Below, in pieces: positions 6,404 through 12,686 of a stretch of DNA of 12,686 bases (within the stretch, counting starts at the first letter, position 1; each line of letters begins with the position of its first letter). Under the pieces are notes generated by a model. The model saw nothing but the letters and a program-made list of their open reading frames with translations. It searched no databases and was not told the DNA's origin. The stretch is taken from positions 1 through 12,686 of the forward strand of contig CAJMPE010000041.1 in NCBI GenBank assembly GCA_905215275.1. Reading direction: 5' to 3'. Source of the DNA: an uncultured bacterium (GTDB lineage: Bacteria > Actinomycetota > Coriobacteriia > Coriobacteriales > Coriobacteriaceae). The position numbers and the translations under genes are program-made.

Positions 6404-6443
6404 AATCGGCCTTGCAGAGCCGGTATGCACCGCAAGGCCGATT
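6404..6443 (+). other. Intercistronic 12-bp perfect hairpin between PTS and GH4 genes
   Basis: AATCGGCCTTGC (6404-6415) and GCAAGGCCGATT (6432-6443) are perfect reverse complements with a 16-nt loop, starting 18 nt after the PTS stop codon. No T tract follows, so read-through into the GH4 gene is expected. A role as RNA 3'-end protection or processing site, or as an attenuator setting the PTS/GH4 ratio, is inferred. Confidence 0.55.
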
Positions 6444-6540
6444 CTGGAGATAAAAAACTCCACTTCTAGGTAACAATTCCAAACCGTGCAGGCCGCGTAC
6501 GGGGATGGATTGAGCAAGCGGCCAGAATGAGGAGGACATC

Positions 6541-7884
6541 ATGTCCAAGAAAAACTATGCCGTGACCATTGCCGGCGGTGGCTCTACCTTCACCCCGGGC
6601 ATCGCTCTAATGCTGCTTGAGGAGCGCGACCGCTTCCCGGTCAACAAGGTGACCTTCTACGACAACAACGCCGAGCGCCAGGAGATCGTTGCCAAGGCGT
6701 GCGAGATCTACTTCCACGAGAACGCTCCCGAGGTTGAGTTCAACTACACCACCGACCCCGAAACCGCTTTTACCGGTACTGACTTCGTCCTTGCTCACAT
6801 CCGCGTGGGTCTCTACGCTATGCGCGAGCTCGACGAGAAGATCCCCCTCAAGTACGGCTGCGTTGGTCAGGAGACCTGCGGCGCTGGCGGCATCGCCTAC
6901 GGTATGCGCTCCATCGGCGGTGTCATCGAGATCCTGGACTACATGGAGAAGTACAGCCCCAACGCCTGGATGCTCAACTACTCCAACCCCGCGGCCATCG
7001 TCGCCGAGGCCTGCCGCGTGCTGCGCCCCAACAGCCGCATCATCAACATCTGCGACATGCCGATCGACCTCATGGATAAGATGAGCCGTATGTGCGGCAT
7101 CAAGGATCGTCGCGAGCTGCAGTACAGCTACTACGGCCTCAACCACTTTGGTTGGTGGAGCAAGATCTACGACAAGGAGGGTAACGACCTCATGCCGCAG
7201 ATCAAGGAGCACATGGCAAAGAACGGCTACTTGGACGGCATTGAGCACGAGGCCGGTAAGGAGCAGCACGTCGAGGAGAGCTGGATTCACACCTTCGGCA
7301 AGGCCAAGGATGTCTATGCTGTCGATCCCGAGACGATTCCCAACACCTACCTCAAGTACTACCTGTACCCGGACTATGTTGTCGAGACGTCTGACCCCAA
7401 CTACACTCGCGCCAATGAGGTTATGGACGGCCGCGAGAAGAAGGTCTTTGGCGCTTGCCGCGACATCATCGCCAAGGGTACTGCCAAGGACGGCGGCTTT
7501 GAGCCCGACGTACACGCCAACTACATCGTCGACCTTGCCTGCGCGCTGGCCGAGAACACGCTCGAGCGCTTCCTGCTGATTGTCCCCAACGATGGCGCTG
7601 TGCCCAACTTCGACCCGACGGCCATGGTCGAGGTGCCTTGCATCGTTGGCTCCAACGGCTTTGAGAAAATCTGCCAGGGCCCGATCCCGCAGTTCCAGAA
7701 GGGCCTGATGGAGCAGCAGGTTTCCGTCGAGAAGCTCGTTGTCCAGGCTTGGGTCGAGGGCAGCTACCAGAAGCTCTGGCAGGCACTCACGCTCTCCAAG
7801 ACCATTCCTTCGGCGAGCGTTGCCAAGCAGATTCTGGACGAGCTCATCGAGGCCAACAAGGATTTCTGGCCCGAGCTTAAGTAA
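6541..7884 (+). CDS. 6-phospho-alpha-glucosidase, glycoside hydrolase family 4
   Basis: This cytosolic, NAD- and metal-dependent (usually Mn) hydrolase splits a 6-phosphorylated alpha-glucoside to glucose 6-phosphate and an aglycone by the GH4 redox-elimination route. Its 447 residues match the GlvA/MalH group. The NAD loop is GGGSTFTPG (12-20). CDMP (171-174) is the signature separating phospho-alpha-glucosidases from other GH4 types, and H202 in GLNHFGWW is the expected metal ligand; C171 and H202 fall at GlvA-like positions. ATG follows AGGAGG (about 6530-6535). It is second in the operon after the PTS permease, which supplies the phosphorylated substrate. Codon use is strongly biased (AAG, CTC, AAC, GAG), more so than in the PTS gene, suggesting high expression. 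A probable terminator-like hairpin lies downstream. The family and alpha specificity are well supported; the natural disaccharide is not known. Confidence 0.95.
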   Translation: MSKKNYAVTIAGGGSTFTPGIALMLLEERDRFPVNKVTFYDNNAERQEIVAKACEIYFHENAPEVEFNYTTDPETAFTGTDFVLAHIRVGLYAMRELDEKIPLKYGCVGQETCGAGGIAYGMRSIGGVIEILDYMEKYSPNAWMLNYSNPAAIVAEACRVLRPNSRIINICDMPIDLMDKMSRMCGIKDRRELQYSYYGLNHFGWWSKIYDKEGNDLMPQIKEHMAKNGYLDGIEHEAGKEQHVEESWIHTFGKAKDVYAVDPETIPNTYLKYYLYPDYVVETSDPNYTRANEVMDGREKKVFGACRDIIAKGTAKDGGFEPDVHANYIVDLACALAENTLERFLLIVPNDGAVPNFDPTAMVEVPCIVGSNGFEKICQGPIPQFQKGLMEQQVSVEKLVVQAWVEGSYQKLWQALTLSKTIPSASVAKQILDELIEANKDFWPELK

Positions 7885-7924
7885 GGACTGCTGTCTCGAA
7901 CTCTCACGCATCTCTGCTTCATTT

Positions 7925-7968
7925 GCGCCGCCGCGGTGTCCGGATTCGCCCGGATGCTGCGGCGGCGC
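7925..7968. terminator. Long GC-rich hairpin between GH4 gene and ychF
   Basis: GCGCCGCCGC (7925-7934) and GCGGCGGCGC (7959-7968) are perfect complements. Inside them TCCGG (7939-7943) pairs with CCGGA (7950-7954), separated by symmetric 4-nt internal loops. It starts 40 nt after the GH4 stop codon and probably ends that operon, although TATACTTATACGG follows instead of a T tract. TATACT (7969-7974) could itself be the -10 box of ychF; no convincing -35 is seen. Confidence 0.5.
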
Positions 7969-8011
7969 TATACTTATACGGTTTGAAGTACCTGTACCAA
8001 AAGGAGCTGTC

Positions 8012-9088
<1,077 letters not shown>

Positions 9089-9099
9089 GGACGACGCGC

Positions 9100-9483
9100 A
9101 TGTTTAAATATGGCAAAAAAGCTGGCTACATGGGTATTGCGCTGCTCGTACTTGCGGTGATTCCGCTGGTGGTTGCAGCGTGTGTTATCCCCAACATTGG
9201 CCCCGAGGTGGCAACAAAGTTTAACGCAGCCGGCGAGGTGACGCGCTGGGGTAAGAGCTACGAGTTGCTGGCACTGCCGGTGCTCAACCTGCTGCTGAGC
9301 GTGGCGACGTACTTTACGGCGGGACGCCAGGCAAAAAACAACGAGGACTCCGCTGTGATGGCACGCCTTGCGTGCGAGCGCTACCTGCGTAACGGCTGCA
9401 TCACGGGCGTGTTCCTCAATGTAATCAACGTCTACTTTATGTATTCGGCGATTACTGGAACGGGTTTTGGCTTTGGTTTCTAG
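9100..9483 (+). CDS. Small membrane protein with a DUF1648 / SdpI-like segment
   Basis: The 127-residue protein has three predicted membrane segments at about 10-31, 54-73 and 98-119. Between the first two lies FNAAGEVTRWGKSYEL (41-56), which matches the short conserved signature of DUF1648 and the N-terminal part of SdpI-type proteins. In Bacillus, SdpI confers immunity to a toxin and acts in signalling; that role should not be carried over here, since only the short segment is shared. TAAGGA overlapping the ychF stop codon serves as ribosome site for ATG 9100, only 11 nt beyond ychF, so the two are probably cotranscribed. The C-terminus ends in a Gly/Phe repeat (GTGFGFGF). The gene ends 9 bp before the end of the convergent gene at 9493. 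Function unknown. Confidence 0.82.
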   Translation: MFKYGKKAGYMGIALLVLAVIPLVVAACVIPNIGPEVATKFNAAGEVTRWGKSYELLALPVLNLLLSVATYFTAGRQAKNNEDSAVMARLACERYLRNGCITGVFLNVINVYFMYSAITGTGFGFGF

Positions 9484-9492
9484 CTTGTCCTT

Positions 9493-9882
9493 TTAGGCAA
9501 CGAGCCTGCACGCATATTCAATGGCTGCTGCGAGGCCGCCGCTCGATCGTGGTTTAAAGACCATGTCGGCGGCGGCCTCGTTTTCGTATCCGGCGCCGCG
9601 AAGGGCAAGTGCGATACCGGCTTCCAGGAGAAGGGGCAGGCCACGTTGACTGGTTGCTATTACTACGGCCTGGTCAAGGGCGCAGCCATACGCCTGACAT
9701 TGAGCGGCGAGCTCGCCTCTCGCCGGGTCGGGGAGCAGTGCGGTTGCAACACGGCTCGATAGCAGCGTAAAGGCTGTGAGTTCGTCCGGGGAAAGGCATT
9801 CGGCCTCAACGACGACAAGCTTGGGCTGCGCGCCGTCTGCGCAACGTGATTTCTGACGCATGCAAATCGAGCAAGCCGACAT
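9493..9882 (-). CDS. Short HAD-like protein lacking motif IV acidic residues, N-terminal cysteine motif
   Basis: The product has 129 residues, possibly a pseudoenzyme. From residue 70 on it follows the C-terminal part of Cof-type HAD phosphatases. ATSQRGLPLLLEAG (76-89) aligns with the usual GDSxNDxPMLxxAG, followed by GIALAL, NEAAADMVF and a GGLAAAI tail. The motif IV aspartates are replaced by T77 and G81, and the nucleophile DxDGT motif is absent, so hydrolase activity is unlikely. The N-terminus has C4-x2-C7-x6-C14, which might bind a metal. The start is supported by AGGAG (9889-9893) 6 nt upstream. It is divergent from the XRE-type gene at 9959, with a 26-bp palindrome between, which suggests shared control. 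It is either a degenerate fragment or a repurposed domain; the intact frame and good ribosome site favour a working gene. The HAD resemblance is judged by eye. Confidence 0.68.
   Translation of the reverse strand: MSACSICMRQKSRCADGAQPKLVVVEAECLSPDELTAFTLLSSRVATALLPDPARGELAAQCQAYGCALDQAVVIATSQRGLPLLLEAGIALALRGAGYENEAAADMVFKPRSSGGLAAAIEYACRLVA
9531..9584 (+). terminator. Probable terminator of the ychF unit, inside the convergent gene
   Basis: CGAGGCCGCCGC (9531-9542) and GCGGCGGCCTCG (9569-9580) are perfect complements with a nested TGGT/ACCA pair (about 9550-9563), and TTTT (9581-9584) follows on the plus strand. This is the form of an intrinsic terminator for ychF and the membrane protein gene. 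It lies about 50-100 nt beyond that unit's last stop codon, within the coding region of the minus-strand HAD-like gene. Confidence 0.55.
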
Positions 9883-9904
9883 AGAAAACTCCTGTATATT
9901 CGGT

Positions 9905-9930
9905 AAAACGTAAACTATAGTTTACGTTTT
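9905..9930. promoter_or_regulatory. Perfect 26-bp palindrome, probable operator between divergent genes
   Basis: Each 13-base half, AAAACGTAAACTA and TAGTTTACGTTTT, is the exact reverse complement of the other with no spacer. It lies 22 bp upstream of the HAD-like gene start and 28 bp upstream of the XRE-type gene start. TATAGT within the centre can be read as a -10 box on either strand, so a dimeric repressor here would silence both genes. The linked XRE-type protein is the obvious candidate; this is inferred. No convincing -35 box is seen. Confidence 0.65.
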
Positions 9931-9958
9931 TGTTTTGCTCCATTTCAAACTCGTCTGC

Positions 9959-10177
9959 ATGAATGAGCATGCGAAACAGATTCTTGGCGAGCGAGTTGAG
10001 CGGACGCGCAAGGCCCTTGGTATCTCCAAGGTCGATTTTTGCGTGGCGACAGGAATCAGCCGACCCTACCTCGACCGAATCGAAGATGGGACGGCAAATT
10101 TCACGCTCAAGGTTCTATTTAAGATCGCGCCCGCACTCGGCATGACGGTGTCAGAGCTTCTCGAGGGCATCGAATAG
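9959..10177 (+). CDS. Small XRE/Cro-CI-type helix-turn-helix DNA-binding protein
   Basis: The 72-residue protein consists almost wholly of one HTH_3 domain. Helices around residues 20-45 (GISKVDFCVATGISRPYLDRIEDG, written here only to name the region: start G21, end G44) carry the turn and recognition helix, and LGMTVSELL (60-68) is the usual final helix. There is no dimerisation or ligand domain, so it resembles small phage-type repressors or antitoxin-like regulators. ATG 9959 is preferred because the domain needs nothing upstream, but no ribosome site precedes it; TTG 9935 would add eight residues and is also without one. The transcript may be short-leadered or leaderless. Divergent from the HAD-like gene across a perfect palindrome, it is probably autoregulatory. 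It ends 22 bp from the convergent asparaginase gene. Family certain, target inferred. Confidence 0.85.
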   Translation: MNEHAKQILGERVERTRKALGISKVDFCVATGISRPYLDRIEDGTANFTLKVLFKIAPALGMTVSELLEGIE

Positions 10178-10199
10178 GAGATACCCGTCGACAACTGAA

Positions 10200-11213
10200 T
10201 TACGCCATCGGGATGCGGTCGTGGTTGACTTGGCTGTAGAACAGGCGCTGAATCTCTGCCGCATCGCGTGACTGGCCGAGCGCCCACATGGTTTTGGCCA
10301 CGAGCGTCTCGGTGGTCATATCGTCGCCGCGCAAAATACCCGGGTGATCGGCGTAGGCACGGCCGACCTCATAAACACCAAGGTCAAGGCCCTCTTCGGG
10401 GACCTGCGTGGTCATAACGACGGTGCGACCCGAATCGACCCAGCGGAAAATCGCCTCCTGGAATGACTCGCCGGACTCGCCAAACTCGGGAATACCGCCA
10501 ATGCCAAAGGTCTCCAGGATTACAGCATCGTAGCTATCGGCAAGGGCGTCGAGGATACCCGGGTTTACGCCGGGCGTAAGCTTGAGTACAAATACGCGCG
10601 GATCGATGCTGTCGTAGAAACGCACCGGGTTTTCGCCCTGATGCGTGCCGTGAAGGCCGTTGCGCACAATGCGGTCGTTGCGGATGTAGGCAATGGGCGG
10701 ATAGTTGACGCTAATGAACGCGTTAAAGCTCATGGTGCGCTGCTTGCGGGCACGCGTGCCGGCAATGGCGACGCCGCCAAACACAATTGACACATCGTGC
10801 GAATGCTCGTCGAGCGCATAGAGCAGGCTCTGGTACAAGTTGAGCTTGGCGTCGGTAAAGGGGTTGCCCATGGGCTTTTGCGAGCCGGTGAGCACGATGG
10901 GCTTGGGGCTGTCCTGAATCAGGTAGGAAAGCGCTGCCGCGGTGTAGCTCATGGTGTCGGTGCCGTGCAGGACTACGAAGCCGTCGTGGTCGGCATAGCC
11001 TTCGACGATGACATCGCGGATACGCATCCAGTCGCTGGGGCGCATATTGGTGCTGTCGATGTTCATGGGCTGCACCACGTCGAGCTCGCAGAGGCCCGAG
11101 ATCTCGGGGACACTCTGGGCGAGCTCCTCACCGGTCAGGGCGGGGGAGAGGCCGTTGCCGTCCTCGGTCGATGCGATGGTGCCGCCCGTGGCGATGAGAA
11201 GGATGCGCTTCAT
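10200..11213 (-). CDS. ansA: L-asparaginase, type I (cytosolic)
   Basis: The 337-residue enzyme hydrolyses L-asparagine to aspartate and ammonia. ATG 11213 is chosen because MKRILLIATGGTIAST is the canonical N-terminus and AGGAA (11221-11225) lies 7 nt upstream; the frame is open 24 codons further without meaning. The nucleophile threonine is T12 in TGGTIAS. The second catalytic pair is T85-D86 in HGTDTM, and K157 in TRARKQRTMSF aligns with the catalytic lysine of E. coli AnsA. There is no signal peptide, so it is the cytosolic housekeeping type rather than periplasmic AnsB. It stands alone, convergent with the XRE-type gene and divergent from guaA across 267 bp. No clear terminator is seen in the 22 bp after its stop codon. 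Identification is secure. Confidence 0.95.
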   Translation of the reverse strand: MKRILLIATGGTIASTEDGNGLSPALTGEELAQSVPEISGLCELDVVQPMNIDSTNMRPSDWMRIRDVIVEGYADHDGFVVLHGTDTMSYTAAALSYLIQDSPKPIVLTGSQKPMGNPFTDAKLNLYQSLLYALDEHSHDVSIVFGGVAIAGTRARKQRTMSFNAFISVNYPPIAYIRNDRIVRNGLHGTHQGENPVRFYDSIDPRVFVLKLTPGVNPGILDALADSYDAVILETFGIGGIPEFGESGESFQEAIFRWVDSGRTVVMTTQVPEEGLDLGVYEVGRAYADHPGILRGDDMTTETLVAKTMWALGQSRDAAEIQRLFYSQVNHDRIPMA

Positions 11214-11264
11214 GCTGGTATTCCTATCGTATTTGCCGCCGCAGGGGCGGAGTCGTTCGGCAGT

Positions 11265-11292
11265 ATTGTGGCACAGGGCGTCCAATGTTCAA
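11265..11292 (-). promoter_or_regulatory. Candidate ansA promoter
   Basis: On the minus strand TTGAAC (11292-11287) and CACAAT (11270-11265) form a -35/-10 pair with a 16-bp spacer, starting transcription near 11258 and leaving a leader of about 45 nt. The match is moderate (4 of 6 at -10). Confidence 0.4.
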
Positions 11293-11318
11293 ACGTATTA
11301 CATCATCTGTAACGTTTG
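11290..11318. promoter_or_regulatory. Imperfect inverted repeat in the ansA-guaA divergent gap
   Basis: CAAACGTATTAC (11290-11301) and GTAACGTTTG (11309-11318) are complementary apart from a 2-nt bulge. A further GTAAC follows at 11320-11324. The repeat overlaps the edge of the candidate ansA -35 box, so it may be an operator. The remaining gap to 11480 holds an 8-bp GTGTACAC palindrome (11407-11414) and no recognised purine riboswitch; no clear guaA promoter was found. Confidence 0.35.
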
Positions 11319-11480
11319 GTAACACTTCAATTGCCGTCAAATAGGGGCCCTGGTCGTGCGTTTGCCGTGCGCTGATGGCTGCGAGGGACGAGAAACCCCA
11401 TATAACGTGTACACTATGAAAGTTATTCTCGTTTATTCGCGCGGGTGGGCACCGGCTCCCCGCCAACAAGAGGGGGAACC

Positions 11481-12686
11481 ATGGATCAAAAGGCTTCCGC
11501 AAAGGTCCTCGTACTCGACTTTGGTGCGCAGTACGGTCAGCTCATTGCCCGTCGCGTCCGCGACCTCAACGTGTATTCCGAGATTGTCCCCTGCGACATC
11601 TCGGCCGACGAGATTCGCGAGATGAACGCCTCTGCGCTCATCCTTTCCGGCGGTCCGGCCTCCGTGTACGCCGAGGACGCTCCGTCCATCGATCCTGCCA
11701 TCTTTGACCTGGGTCTTCCCGTCCTGGGCTTTTGCTACGGCCATCAGATCACGGCCGTAACGCTCGGCGGCAAGGTCGGCCACTCTGAGGTGGGCGAGTA
11801 TGGCCGCGCCACCATCACGCGCACGGCTGGTGCCAAGCTCTTTAACTCCACGCCCATGGAGCAGACCGTGTGGATGAGCCACCGCGACGCCGTGTCCGAG
11901 GTGCCCGAGGGCTTTACCGTTACCGCCAGCACCGACGTGTGTCCGGTTGCCGCCATGGAGTGCCCCGAGCGCAAGATCTTCACCACGCAGTTCCACCCCG
12001 AGGTCAAGCATTCCGAGTACGGTCAGCAGCTGCTGAGCAACTTCCTGTTTGAGATCTGCGGCCTGGAGCCCAACTGGAGCATGGACAACCTGGTCGAGAC
12101 CATGACGGCCGAGTTCCGCGAGAAGGTCGGCGACGACCGCGTGATTCTGGCCCTGTCCGGTGGCGTCGACTCCTCCGTCGTGGCTGCGCTGGGCGCTCGC
12201 GCCGTGGGCAAGCAGATGACCTGCGTGTTCATCAACCACGGCCTGCTGCGCAAGGGCGAGCCCGAGCAAGTGGAGGAGGTCTTCACCAAGCAGTTTGACG
12301 TCGACTTTATCCACGTCCACGCCGAGGACCGCTATGCCGAGCTTCTGGCCGGTGTGACCGAGCCCGAGGAGAAGCGCCGCATCATCGGTACCCAGTTCTG
12401 GAAAGAGTTCTTCGCCGTGGCGCAGCAGCTCGAGACCGATGGTAAACCGGTCAAGTACCTGGCTCAGGGCACCATCTACCCCGACATCATCGAGTCCGGC
12501 GCTCGCAAGACGGGCGGCAAGACGGCCACCATCAAGAGCCATCACAACCTGATCCCGTTCCCCGAGGGCGTGCACTTCGACCTTATTGAGCCGCTCGACC
12601 ACTTCTTTAAGGACGAGGTCCGCGCACTTGGTCTGGCGCTGGGCCTGCCGGGCCACATCGTGTTCCGCCAGCCTTTCCCGGGCCCG
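11481..12686 (+). CDS. guaA: GMP synthase (glutamine-hydrolysing), 3'-truncated by the window edge
   Basis: This enzyme converts XMP to GMP with ATP and glutamine, the last step of de novo guanine nucleotide synthesis. The first 402 codons are present of about 515-525 expected; the frame runs off the window. ATG 11481 follows AGAGGGGG (11469-11476). The glutamine amidotransferase domain comes first, with catalytic C85 in GFCYGHQ and H172/E174 in QFHPEVKHSE. The ATP pyrophosphatase P loop is SGGVDSS (226-232), followed by the XMP/ATP-binding region with QGTIYPDIIESG and a dimerisation segment that begins before the end. The oxyanion strand reads GFCYGHQ rather than the common GICYGMQ, a small variation. 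Codon bias is strong. A long stop-free minus-strand frame opposite it is a shadow. Identification is secure. Confidence 0.97.
   Translation, partial: MDQKASAKVLVLDFGAQYGQLIARRVRDLNVYSEIVPCDISADEIREMNASALILSGGPASVYAEDAPSIDPAIFDLGLPVLGFCYGHQITAVTLGGKVGHSEVGEYGRATITRTAGAKLFNSTPMEQTVWMSHRDAVSEVPEGFTVTASTDVCPVAAMECPERKIFTTQFHPEVKHSEYGQQLLSNFLFEICGLEPNWSMDNLVETMTAEFREKVGDDRVILALSGGVDSSVVAALGARAVGKQMTCVFINHGLLRKGEPEQVEEVFTKQFDVDFIHVHAEDRYAELLAGVTEPEEKRRIIGTQFWKEFFAVAQQLETDGKPVKYLAQGTIYPDIIESGARKTGGKTATIKSHHNLIPFPEGVHFDLIEPLDHFFKDEVRALGLALGLPGHIVFRQPFPGP

Noticed and set aside
11395..11480. Purine (guanine) riboswitch ahead of guaA
   Set aside because: The conserved three-way junction and loop sequences of purine aptamers were not found; only a short GTGTACAC palindrome and a GC-rich stretch are present.
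11416..11625. Small open frame MKVILVYSRGW... overlapping the guaA start
   Set aside because: It has no ribosome site, overlaps guaA in another frame, and its product beyond the overlap looks random.
11433..12656. 407-codon minus-strand open frame opposite guaA
   Set aside because: The plus strand encodes unmistakable GMP synthase motifs throughout; the minus frame is a shadow.

Overview
The window is a chromosomal segment, about 60% GC, from a bacterium that looks like a gut Coriobacteriia member such as Collinsella. That placement is inferred from the strong G/C third-position codon bias, the sugar PTS with a GH4 phospho-glucosidase, a polyferredoxin-type protein and the general look of the proteins. 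No rRNA or other taxonomic marker is present. Nothing indicates a phage, plasmid, IS element or CRISPR array.

Layout. Bases 2-1036 hold the 3' part of a glycerol dehydrogenase gene whose start lies upstream of the window. Bases 1187-2440 encode a 417-residue protein with four ferredoxin-type 4Fe-4S motifs around a cysteine-containing central domain. A perfect 21-bp inverted repeat then separates it from a convergent minus-strand pair: a Zn-dependent medium-chain dehydrogenase (3393-4418) followed by a GntR/HutC-type repressor (2572-3327). Divergent from that pair is a plus-strand unit of an alpha-glucoside PTS IIC-IIB permease (4775-6385) and a GH4 6-phospho-alpha-glucosidase (6541-7884). The AT-rich 356-bp gap between the two units carries repeated operator-like sites built on TTGTCTAGA, one set at each end. 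This fits one repressor controlling both arms.

Bases 8012-9483 carry the GTPase/ATPase gene ychF and a small DUF1648-type membrane protein gene. Their probable terminator lies inside the 3' end of a convergent minus-strand gene (9493-9882). That gene encodes a short HAD-like protein that has lost its motif IV acidic residues. It is divergent from a small XRE-type repressor gene (9959-10177), and a perfect 26-bp palindrome sits between them. A type I L-asparaginase gene (10200-11213, minus) and the first 402 codons of guaA (11481 to the window end) close the segment.

How the genes fit together. The central module can import and phosphorylate an alpha-glucoside, split it inside the cell to glucose 6-phosphate plus an aglycone, and offers a dehydrogenase that could oxidise the aglycone. 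If the aglycone is a polyol, this would be a pathway for disaccharide alcohols such as maltitol or isomalt-type sugars; this is inference. The remaining genes look like housekeeping genes or small regulatory units.
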